The notes below the pieces were generated by a model that was given only the letters and a program-made list of their open reading frames with translations, was not told where the DNA came from and made no database searches. 64,000 nucleotides of DNA from NCBI RefSeq assembly GCF_000091045.1, contig NC_006694.1, forward strand, positions 970,001 to 1,034,000, written 5' to 3'. The position numbers were made by a program, and so were the translations under genes. The stretch comes from Cryptococcus deneoformans JEC21. Its lineage: Eukaryota; Basidiomycota; Tremellomycetes; Tremellales; Cryptococcaceae. This document shows positions 11,572 to 22,500 of the stretch, in pieces (the stretch's first letter is position 1; each line of letters starts with the position of its first letter).

Positions 11572-13681
11572 ATGCCCACAACTCACACAGAGCCTTCCAC
11601 CGAGGCACCCGCCATGAGTCCACAAAACACAACCCCCGGACCCGCACACACAACATCCATCGACCACAACACCGCGACAGCAACCGACACTCAACAACCA
11701 TCCACCGGCTTGCAACCTTCCATCCTGCCCCCTGTAGCTACTCCAACGACACAGCATCCAGTTTCTGCTGCAGAAATGACCAAGGACGGAGGTGCAACTG
11801 CCGCCCAGCCTTCCACGGCTCAGACAACTCTGCCTGAATCTGGTACAACATCTACAGCCATCAAGTCTACGGAAGGAGAGACAGGCAAAGGTACTCCCCT
11901 GGAGAACTTGTCTCGTAGATTATCAAACAAGACTCCATCGACTACCGCTTCCTCTGCACCCCAAACAACGGCCGAAAAAGCAGACCCAAAACCGGCTTCA
12001 TCACACACCCAACCTACCACCTCTACGTCAAAAACGACGGTCAACACGCCTGCATCCCCCAGTGTTAATGGGGCCACAAAGTCAAAGGCGGCTCCTATAT
12101 CGAATACAACTGCACCCAAGGCCGGGCAAAAGAAGAAGAGGAAGCGGAAGGGTTTGGCGGGTATTTTACTCGCGCTCGGATGTTTATCGGTCGACGAGTT
12201 TGAGGAGGAGCCAAGCAAATCTAGCAGCACGACTGCGAGCACAGGGCCTGGTAAAAGTGCCGGTGCTGGCGCGACAACCGGCACGAGCACAAAAGCCGAT
12301 GTGAGTGCCAAACCGACGTCAGGTGGTGTTGGCGTGAGCTCGGGTGTTGCCAAAGCACCAAACGGTAGCGTCGCACCTGCTCCGTCAGACCCGTCAGCAG
12401 CCAAAATTCAAGACGCCACTGTAGGGGCTGAACAAAAGGTGGATGCAACGGGCCCAACGGATTCCACGGTTGTTGCTGAAGGACCGACTGAAGCCCATAA
12501 AGGTGTCGTCTCCAGTGAACAAGTGGTTGTGCCTCCGACTGAACCTCATACTCTTCCAGAAGATGAGGTGAGTTATCCCTTGCTGTTGAGCTTGGACGAA
12601 ACTGACACGGTGTAGACCGCTGGTGTAACGTCTTCGGCTGTCCAGCCTCCTGGAGGAGGCTCTGCCCTCCTCGGCACCCCGTCTAAACACGTCTCTCACC
12701 GCGAATCTGAAACCAACCTTGGTACATCCAGTAATGAGCGTACAGAGACAAGTGGAGGGTACTCGGACATTAGCAATTCTGAAATGGTTGACGAAAGCAC
12801 AGGACAAGGAGGAGATGAACTCGGAGAAGATTATCTTGAGTATGATGACGAAGAAGATAGATTAATTGAACAAGGTGGAATTGGAATTCCTGTAGACGAG
12901 GTGCGTTCATCAATGCTAACATCAAATGCGGGACTAACCGCTTCACATCAGAATGGCAACCCTGCACCTTTATTACCCCCCGTAGCTGCCAAGCACCGTG
13001 GACGAAAGTGTCTCGTGCTCGATCTCGATGAGACCCTGCTTCACAGTAGCTTCAAGGTGAGTCTTCATAGCGTGTGGTGGACTTTGTTGATTTTAAGCTA
13101 AGGGCGAAAATCAGCAATTGCCCACAGCGGATTATATTGTACCGGTAGAGATTGAATCTCAAGTGCACAACGTTTATGTCATCAAGCGACCGGGTGTCGA
13201 CCACTTTTTGACAGAAATGGCAAAGATATATGAGATTGTCGTGTTCACTGCTAGTTTGTCCAAGGTAAGTCTTCGCTCACATATTAAATTTTGGACTCTG
13301 GCTAATGTGGCTTAGTACGCTGATCCCGTCCTTGACATGCTTGATGAGAACCGTGTCGTAGCCCATCGTCTGTTCCGTGAAAGCTGCTACAACCACAAAG
13401 GAAACTATGTCAAAGTACGTCCCTATACTTATATGATCACACCCTTAGATGGTTTTTCCTAACTATCCATACAGGATTTATCCCAACTCGGCCGTGACAT
13501 CGAACACTCCATCATCATTGACAATTCACCTGCCTCATACATCTTCCACCCTAATAACGCCGTCCCTGTATCCACTTGGTTCAGCGATCCCCACGATAGT
13601 GAATTGACCGATCTTTGCCCCTTCCTTGCAGACCTCGCCACTGTCGACGACGTTCGTGGTGTCCTTGATGGACGAATCTAG
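11572..13681 (+). CDS. SCP/PSR-type CTD small phosphatase (HAD superfamily)
   Basis: Six exons (11572-12567, 12616-12900, 12952-13056, 13115-13264, 13316-13414, 13475-13681) give 613 aa. The C-terminal 170 residues are an FCP1/NLI-interacting phosphatase domain. It has the DxDxT nucleophile in [16 protein letters not shown] (Asp451/Asp453), then [28 protein letters not shown] and [15 protein letters not shown]. Relatives are yeast Psr1/Psr2 (plasma-membrane, stress response), Nem1 and animal SCPs, which dephosphorylate Ser/Thr. The 430-residue N-terminal part is a Thr/Ser/Pro/Ala-rich disordered region interrupted by a basic-hydrophobic segment, [20 protein letters not shown] (about residues 186-205), that could bind membrane. 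There are no N-terminal cysteines of the Psr1 palmitoylation type. PSR-like is the best match, but the exact orthologue is not certain. Confidence 0.88.
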
Positions 13682-14428
13682 ACGTTCTAGAAAGCATCTC
13701 ACCTTATATCCGCGAGGATCGTCGATACCCATCTTCCCTTCTTTTTTGGGATCTGATCAGGAGGACATTAGAGTGTATAAGGACTCATACGGCAAGCCTG
13801 GTTGCTCAACCTACGAAATTATAGCATCAATAACCCCCTATACCCAGAAGCCTTTGGGAGCTTGGTCGCATGTTTAGTTCTTTTCTTTAATCTCATTTGG
13901 TTCCACGTTACGATCTCAAGGCGTATGATGTATTATGTCGATCCCTCATAGTCTGTTTTCTAATCGTCTTTTTTATTTTCGTGGGTGTATACAGCTTAGG
14001 TACCCGCGCTTATATATCTCATACCCCCCACAAGACTGCCTTTTTTTATCTTTGCTTTAGTTTCAAAATGTTGAGTTATTCTGGAATCGCTTGTAGATAC
14101 GTACAAAAACTTGGTTGGGACAGAGATTGCATTGACTGGGCCCATCGCATGCATCGTCGTCATACAGTACCGGTACAAGGATGTGGCATGAAGATTATGA
14201 AAGTCTCAGTAATGAAGCTCATCACCATCCATCAGAGTGGATAATTTCTGTGCCACTCGCCAAGATCATTGTACAACCGCAGATTTGCGCTATGTTGCTG
14301 ACATAGATCAATTGCTGCTATGCGATCATGTTTCTTTGAATACAACTACATGCCGTCAATCCAACTTATCGACCTTGTGAAGCTATTATACAATTCCACT
14401 TCGCCGCGCACTGGCTCGTATTACAGTT
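13682..14428. other. Long convergent intergenic region
   Basis: This 747-bp stretch separates two stop codons that face each other. It presumably holds both 3' UTRs and poly(A) sites. It is AT-rich with T runs near 13965-14050. I found no convincing ORF, tRNA box or repeat. It is longer than any other tail-to-tail gap in the window (72-305 bp). Confidence 0.4.
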
Positions 14429-16426
14429 TCAAAAGCCCAGTACTTTGTTTCTGAGAAGTTGTTTTGTCAGTAGGAGAATTGCGGCATTGTGGGTACAAAT
14501 AGGAATTGACTTACGCCTGTTCCAGTATGTGACGTTCCCCAGGAGTAAGCTGACCACTGACATCAAACGGCTCAAGGCCCATGCTCCATGAGACCGTCAA
14601 TTTAACCATTCTCATCACCTATTATGAGAGATAACTTACGCTTGTTTACCTTCAATGCTTTCGATATCTTCCATCTTGCCTCTACCCACAAATTGGCTCT
14701 CACCCACTCCACCAGGAAAGTCAGGCGCCGGCCTTCCCTCCATGAAAAGGCGTTTTTGGTCACGGATATAGTCCACGTTCTGGGGCGTGAGTGGAACCGC
14801 AGGGATGTAAAGGACTGCCGAAGGTCCTTTTCCTTTGTGCATGGACTCTACAGAATGGATCATATCTTATTGCTGCCACGTTAGTGACAGCTTTAGGTGA
14901 CTGATTAGGGGGTTACTTGCCTCCGTGCCACCATGCTTGGTCTCCAGGCTTAACCCTTGGAATGCTGATCATAGTTCTGCCCAATTCGAGATGAGGATGA
15001 GTTTCGTCATTATACTCTTGGCTCCTGGCAATAGGCGAATTTGGGAAACGTGAAGTCTCAAAATCAAGCTCCCAGTTGGATGCTGAAAGGTATTCCTCTC
15101 TAGGAAGCTCTGCTCGAGACTGTTTCTCCCTTTAGATATTATGAGCCATGCACATACGCTGAAATGAAAGGAAGCGCTTACCGGAAAAGGGGCCTCATCA
15201 TAGTGTAAGCTGTAAGTTCTTTGATGAGTGGGTAGATCTTCAAGGTTCCTTCAGTGGGACAAGTATCAGACATGGATGTCCAGCCTTGGAAGGCTCTGAA
15301 AACCCCGCACTGCAATAGCATCAGCTAATTCTGTTCGATATGACTAAGTAAGAAGAACACTTACAGCTCCGGGACCATCATACATGCTCTGTTTAGCCAA
15401 AGCTCTCTCGCCAATAGTCCAAGCGTCGTATTTCTCCCATTCGCCTTCCAAACAGCGCTGGTACACTTTTCGGTAAGTCTCATCCTCCCACCTTTCAATG
15501 CTGCCTCCATCAGCATGTGGACCCAGGGCAAACTGTGCATCCCCTGGATGTCGGATACGAAGTCGATCAGCATAGGTGAGGGGAGTATTCAAAGAAACTG
15601 GAGCATCTGATGATGGGAAAATAATGAGAGAAGGGCTCGTTGGGTTGCCATTGATCGAAGGTGAGAGCGCGCAGAGAGCTGTGTCTTGGACCAGCTAGGG
15701 ACTTATTAACTTTCCTATAAAAAGCAAGTTGACAAAAACCTACTATAGTTCGGATACCTGCTTGTCGTTCTCTGAGAAGCCTTTCACCGAGGGGTTCTTT
15801 GCAATGTGTGCCTTGACATCCTCAAGCCATTTAAGCGCTGTTTGTTGGTCGACCACTTGTCGAATAATCACTGCGCCGCAATTTTTGATACAAGCGTTAA
15901 GTTCGTCACTTTGACCATTGATGAACTCATTATATGTCGTTTGGGGGATAATCTAATTATATTATTAGTCAAACAAGTGGCGAAATAATGATAAAGACGC
16001 CAATAAAGCTTACGTCTTGCTGTTTCTATTCAATCTCTTTGGAGGCCTCAGCCAACCTCTCCGTCAAAGTTTTCCATCCGGCGATGAGCCTTCTCTGGTT
16101 AGCCTCATCACCAATGATGGTGCGTTTGAGTTCAGCAAAGCGGGGAGGAAATGGCTTCTCTGCTTCGCCTGATAGCGAAGCGAATACAGAGCTGATCTGC
16201 AATCAAGGTTAACTCCCACTGCATACCTACAATAATAGCAATAGCAGTAGTTTACTCTGCTCACCGAGAAACTTACATTGCCTTCTTCGCGTTCTTTGCG
16301 AGCCGCTTGGCCCATCATAGAAGACGGAGACAGTCCGATGGTAGTCGTCGCAGCTCTATGAGTCTGTATACCTCTGCAATGTACTTGAAGAAGGATTCTT
16401 CTTGATATATTCAAAGTCTTGAGCAT
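14429..16426 (-). CDS. DUF1479 family protein, putative 2OG-Fe(II) oxygenase
   Basis: A multi-exon gene ends with TGA at 14431-14429. The body matches the DUF1479 family (Gig2-like), a jelly-roll 2-oxoglutarate/Fe(II) dioxygenase-like fold of uncertain substrate. Recognised blocks are ADRLRIRHPGDAQFALGPHA, DGGSIERWEDETYRKVYQ, FRAFQGWTSMSDTCPTEGTL and KPGDQAWWHGGDMIHSVE. The HxD-like GPHADGG and the distal HGGDMIHSVE supply candidate iron ligands. From ATG 16426 the N-terminus reads MLKTLNISRRILLQVHCRGI, Arg-rich without acidic residues, a good mitochondrial presequence. An in-frame ATG at 16504 would add 26 residues. I chose 16426 because the presequence then lies at the very start. Family members are usually about 450-500 aa, consistent with this gene. 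Confidence 0.82.
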
Positions 16427-16504
16427 TTTCAAAGACACTTGTATGCTTGATATGGTGGATTGCAGATTTGCGGTTGGCATGCTTCCTCTGGGAGAACTGC
16501 CCAT

Positions 16505-17154
16505 GTCTGTATATATTTTACATGGGAGAAAAGATATACAATGGCTTTGCCGTTTTACCGTTAGTAGAGGAAGAAAGAAGGGAAGATACAAATCTCTGGT
16601 AGATGCACGTTGAAAGAGATCATTTTGCAGTTTAACCAACCCATCATCATCGGCCGCCGCGTGTTTCTTATTTGTACCTACGTTCGAGCCGTTTGCGCTG
16701 CTATGCCCACATGTTTGTACTTTCATCGATTCTGCCGATTTTGAAGATATTATGCGTGCGATGATGGCATTGTTAGGGTGCACACGTTTACGTTACTAGT
16801 ACATAGCGAGCACCTTTTTCGTCTCGTTGTAGGATGAACCACTAGTATTGGCGCTTAGGTGGATCCTAATATGATTGGGCTCCGTGAACACCGTAACTCC
16901 ATACCATGTAGACCATTTCCAAACAGGTTAGGCTCCAGTTCCCAAGCTGAGGGCGATATATGGGTGGATGGTGCTGGATTAATTGAGCGGAATGAAGATA
17001 GAAGAGCTGAACAGATGGGAAGCCCGCCTAAAAAACACTGTCTGCCACTCGAAGTTTATTACCGAAATTTGATCCCGTTCATTGGTCGTTCTTGCCACCC
17101 ATTTCCGTAATGCCATGCATTAACAACATTTCCACTTATATTGTCATCCTCAAA
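16505..17154. promoter_or_regulatory. Divergent promoter DUF1479 / SNU66
   Basis: A 650-bp spacer with no recognisable RNA or protein gene. An in-frame ATG at 17110 lies 15 codons before the SNU66 start chosen here and could be an alternative start. Confidence 0.4.
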
Positions 17155-19447
17155 ATGTCCATGAACAAGGAGTCCCTCACAGATGAGGAAGCTATCCAGC
17201 TTCGTCTTCAACTCGGCCTTTCAGCCCCCGGCGCAGCTGCGGCAGATGGCGGAGAACCACCTGTCGACACAGATGCCATCGCGGAGGAGAACTATGCGCA
17301 AAGGAAAGCAGAAATGAAGCGCGAGAAGGAGGAAAGGGAGCTCAAGGAGCGTATAGAGAAGTAAGTAATGTCTTCAAATCGTTGTCTCTACAGATTGACA
17401 GCGGTAGTTCATCAAGAGAACAAACCATTGACGAGATCCATTGTTTCTTCTTTTAGAGCTCGTAACAAATCAGCCCTCAATGCCAAACTCAAGGGTACAA
17501 CTCTTTCCGCTCCCTCGACGGACGATAGTCTCGATGCCAAGACTTGGATCAAAAAGCAAAAGAAGCGTGAAAAGCAACGTGCGCGGGAGATTGCTGCGAT
17601 GCAAGCTCGAGACAAGGAGGAGCAGGACAGGCTGATGTATGGGGAAGAAGATCTCGCAGGCCTTAAGGTTGGACATGGAGTAGAGGAATTTGAAGAAGGA
17701 GAGGATGTGATCCTTACATTGAAGGATACTGGAGTGTTAGAAGGTGGAGAGGATGAGTTGCAAAACGTCAACCTTGTGGAAGATGCTGCGATCAAAGCTG
17801 CCAAGGAGAGAAAACGCAAGGCCCAGCAAGCGTACACGGGATATGATGATGAGGAGTTTGAGGAGAATCGAATTGGCAAACGAGCGGATGTGTTGGGCAA
17901 GTATGATGAAGACTTTGCCACCGGAAAGGTTAGGACGGAGGGATTTAGGCTTGGAGCACCTGTAGAGAAGAAGATGAAGATTCAGGATGAGGATGAACAG
18001 ATGGGCATTGCTCCAGCTCGAAAAGTCAAGCTCAATTTGGACTACACAAAAGAGTTTGAAGTGTCGGACTATGCCAAGGAAGGCGAGGCAGGGTTCAAGA
18101 AGCCCAAGGTATGTCACGCGCCATTTCCTTATGACATGCGGCTGCTGATTCACCACCGACAGAAAAAGAAGGCCAAGAGATCTATTCGCCGTACCGAAGC
18201 TGAAGAGGATACAATGGAAGTTGACGGAGAACCCACATTCACCCGAAGGGTCGTAACCGAAGGCCCAGACAATCTTGTAGACGACGAGGACCTACAAGCT
18301 GCCCTTTCTCGTGCCAGACGTGCCAACGCGAAGAAGAAACCCAAGGTCAAACCTGAAGATGTTGCCGCGCAGATTGCTCAGCGGAAGCAAGAGGAAGGAG
18401 AGCAAGTCAAGGAGGAGGATGGAGAGGAAGATGGGAGAATCACCTTTGACGAGACGTCAGAATTTGCCAGAAACGTGTCTTTGGAGTCTCGGGCTATTTC
18501 TGTCAAGCGCGAGCGTATTTCTCCCCCACCATCTGGGATAACACCTGCTGCTGACTCCGGTCCATCCGAAGAACCTGTCGTGGTCAAAATTGAGCGCCGT
18601 GAAGAAGGAGAAGTTGACGACGAGGATGATGAGATGGGTGAAGAAGAAGCAGATCTCGCAGAAATTGCCGCTAGAGAAGGGATGTCACTTGAAGAGTATA
18701 GGGAGAAGATTGATAGGCAGATGAGAGAAATGGAAGAGATGAAAAAGGAAATGAAAGATGAAGTAAGTCATTCTCTCTCTTCGCTTCAAGTGGAAACTTA
18801 CGGTGTGAATCAGAGTGAGCTCGAACCCACTGTTGGCCAAGGTGTGGCTGGTGTCCTGGCCCTTCTCCGACATCAAGGTGCCCTCAAAGCTCGCACAGCC
18901 GAAGACGAAGAGCGCGAGCGCGTGCAAAAGCAAAAGGACTTGTGGCTCGCAGATTACCGTCGACGTATGGCTCAGCGCGAGTTGGAAAGGATTCAGGCTA
19001 GGGGCGGCAATAAGGATCAGGCACAGAGGGAATGGGAAAACAGGATGAGGGAGCAGCAAGAGGCGAGAGATGCGTTGGATATCTACAAGAACTACAAGCC
19101 TGACGTGAATATTGCGTATCACGACGAGTTCGGAAGGCGTAAGTATAAATCTTTTTATCCCATTCTCGGCGCCAGCTAACTCGTTGATTGTAGAAATGAC
19201 ACCCAAAGAAGCGTGGAAGAGTCTTTCTCACAAGTTCCACGGCAAAACCTCAGGTCGAATGAAGACCGAAAAGCGTCTCAAGAAGATTGCTGAGGAACGC
19301 AAGCAACTCACCATGAACTCCTCGGATACTCCTCTCGGTATGACGGACGCCTTTTCTCGCCGACAGCAAATGACCGGTGAGGCGCACATGGTCTTGAGTG
19401 TTGGAAACAAACAGTCGGTGCAGGCGGGTAGCAGCAAAAGACGTTAG
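17155..19447 (+). CDS. SNU66: SNU66/SART1 family, U4/U6.U5 tri-snRNP splicing factor
   Basis: Five exons (17155-17360, 17457-18108, 18163-18762, 18814-19138, 19194-19447) give 678 aa. The SART-1 family component holds the tri-snRNP together before spliceosome activation, in the nucleus. Hallmarks are the N-terminal LTDEEAIQLRLQLGL, then TWIKKQKKREKQRAREIA, and the C-terminal PKEAWKSLSHKFHGKTSGRM with KTEKRLKKIAEERK. The middle is highly charged, dominated by E, D, K and R. The intron at 18763-18813 is 51 nt, a multiple of three and without a stop, so its retention would insert 17 residues. The start is the ATG of MSMNKESLTDEE; an in-frame ATG at 17110 is less likely. The 3' end faces the giant coiled-coil gene 144 bp away. 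Confidence 0.93.
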
Positions 19448-19591
19448 ATGAGGAGCTCACAAAAAATATCGTTGTATCACTATCTTTAAATGCATTATTA
19501 TTGCCTTCACTTGTACAAGTAACGTATCTGTAGCCCTTATCTGGGTATAAGCTCTATCAATACAACCAAGCTAATGATCAGACCAAAACGT

Positions 19592-22500
19592 CTATGACGC
19601 GTTTCTGGGCATAGTAGCGAAAGGTGTACGAGTTGGAGGTTCAGGGAATCCTGTTCGCTTGATTGGGTCGCTTGACACTGATGGCGATCTCGCGAAGATG
19701 TTCCTTCCAGCATCTATCGGTTTCTTTAATCCCTCTTCTGCCTTCTCACTAGTCATATTGGCGTTTACGCCTATTGGCTTGGAGGCATAGGTTTTGTCAG
19801 AGATACCTCTTTGAGGAGTGAAACTGGGTCGCGTTCCGAATGGCTTGCGAGGAGAGATGACTGATGCAGGCGGAAGCATGATAGCTTCAGCAGGTTTGTG
19901 GGCGAACTCAGCATCATCAGCCTCTCGTAGACGCTTTTGCCCTGAGCTCGGAACGGTTGGAGGGGAGAAGATGTTAGGGGGAATTGTATGGGGCGTTCGT
20001 GTAGCAGCAGTTGATAGCGCTAGCGCTGGGGATTGAGTCGGGGCCGAGGTAGACATTGGCGGAGGAGGCATCGCCGTCCGCTGGGCTGCTACTGAAGACG
20101 CAGGTTGCGAGCGAGCGACAGGGGCTAGAGCGATTGGTTGACTGCTCATGAGCTTGTTGAGAGCGGTGTTTAGCTCCAGCTGAGCCTGATCAAGCTGTCT
20201 CTGAAGTTTGCCAATCTTCCGCTCAAGCTTAACATTGGCCTTGAATGCTTCTCGAGTCTGATCGTCTGCTTCATCGACCTCTTGATTTTTCTGAGTAAGT
20301 GAGGCCTCAAGATCTGCACATATGGTCAGCTGTATCAAGGCGTTTCTATCTATCCAGTTGCTTACCTTCGATTCGCTCCTTCAAATCCGCAACAAGCTGC
20401 TCATCAGCTGAGGAGACAGAGGAGATCGTCGCCTTAGCAAGTTTCTGCTTGACTTCCACATTCTCAGCCCTGAGATTGTCAATGTCAGCCTGCTTGAAGG
20501 CAGACTCCTTGACAGCTTGCTCAAGCTTGCTTGTAGCGGCCGTGAGCTCTTCTTGGATTATGCCTAAGTCTCTAGTACTATGATAATATCAGCTATCTAG
20601 GCTAATCCCCATCAAGGTGCTCGCTTACAGTTTGCTGATCTCTTGTTCCCTCTCAGACAGACTCTTTTCCATGCCCATCCGAGCCTCTGTGGCCTGCTCC
20701 ATCTCTGCCGTTCTTCTGGCGTTAAGGTCTTCCTTTTCAACCATCGTCTTTTCCAACTGACTAGACGCATCAACCAACTCCTTCTTTACCCGCTCAGTCT
20801 CTCCCATGCAATGGCCAACCTCGGCCTGAAGCTGCCGAATCCTTTCCTCAGCGGCTGTTGCTTTTTCTTCGAAGACAGAAATTTGAGCGCGAAGAGTCTG
20901 CCGTTCACTGTCGACATCCTGAGAAGCTTTCTGGAGAGCAGAGATATCATTCTGAAGTTGCGAGATCGTGACTTGATGTTCTTCCAGTGCAATTCCAGCT
21001 TGATCTGATTTAGATCGTTCCGCAGCAAGTTCAGCGGCTAGAGCATTTGATTTATTGATCATCTCTTCGAGTTCAGAAGATTTTTCCTTCATATCATGGC
21101 CCATTAGGGCAAGGCGCTCTTCCAGTTCACGCCTTGTAGTGTCCAATGCTTCCCTCTGAGCCTCCACATCCGCAAAGCCATCTGCTAACGTCTTCTCCGC
21201 TGCGGTCAATTCCTCAAGTAATTGCTCTTTCTCTTGTGTCATTCGTTCCAACTCGGCGCCTCTGTCCACCATTTTTTGCTCCAGTTCGACAACCTTGGTG
21301 GTCAAAGCTTCGGTTTTGATTTCCTTTTCGAGCTTGTTAGCTGTCAGCTCCTCCTCCAACTTCTCAAGCTTAGAGACGAGCTCTGTGTTATGTGCCTCGA
21401 TCTCACGGATACGTTCCTCTTTCTCGGCGATCTGAGCTTCAACAGTAGCCAAGCTCAAAATAGACTCAGCTGCTAAGACACTGGCGCTTTCTGCCTTAGT
21501 AAGTTGGGATTGAAGATTGTTAACAGAGGCAAGAGCATCATCAAGCTCCTTGCGGACAAGCTGCTCATTGGCCTTGGCTGAATTAAGCTGGCTTTCAACT
21601 TCAGTCTTCTCATATTCAAGCTCGGCGATGCGCTTATCATCCGCAACTTTCTTCTTCTTTGCCTCTATTTCTGAAACGAATAATTGACGCTCAGTTTCTC
21701 GAGATTTGTGGAGGATTTCTCGAGCGAGACGCAACTGCGATTCCAGGTTCCTGACATGTCGGTGATGCAAAATCAAAGCCAAGATGCAGCCTTGCAAGGC
21801 CTCTGGGTCTGCTCCTTGAGCCTTGATCTCGTGGAGTTCGGAGAGTAGTTTTTCGCGTTCTTCTTCGAGCTCCGCATTCTCCGCCATGGTCTCTTCCTGG
21901 GCGGATTGCAAGAGAGTAAGATTGGCCTGGACCTTGCTGAGGTCATTGGTGAGAAGCGTGATGCGAGCTACATGAGACGAGAGGAGAGGATTAGCGTGCA
22001 CCGTGGAACGAGAATAAGAAACGTACCATCCCGCCTATCGATCTTGGCCTGCAGGTTTCTCTCTGTTTGCAGGTTCTGCAACATGGTAATGGACATACCA
22101 GAAGTAGAACGCCTGTGAGAATGCCTTCGGTTCTGGGAAGAAACAGCTCCCGCCAAGTCTTTTGGCAAATCACTATCCTCCTCTTCCGGTACGGAAGCCC
22201 TAGATTCTGGCCTATCGCTGAGCTTCTTACTCTGTGCCATATGATGAAGCACGTTGGTGAGCTCCGTTTGAAGTAATCCAGCTCGAGCTTCAACCTGTTT
22301 GAGATTAGCTTCTTGGGCTTGTAGCTGAGATTCAAGCTCAAAGACTCGAGTTTGCTGAGTTGATACAGCTTCATGAGATGAAGATAGCTCATGCTCAATA
22401 TCAGCAAGCTGCTTGGCAAGCTTCTCTTTCTCATTTGCTACCTCTCGAGTTGTCGCGATTGCGTCACCGAACTCGACGTCCTTTTCAGCTAACGCTGCCC

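Noticed and set aside
13897..14244. 115-codon open frame between the CTD phosphatase and DUF1479 genes
   Set aside because: It begins at a non-ATG codon, crosses AT-rich terminator-like sequence and has no recognisable domain; likely 3' UTR sequence.
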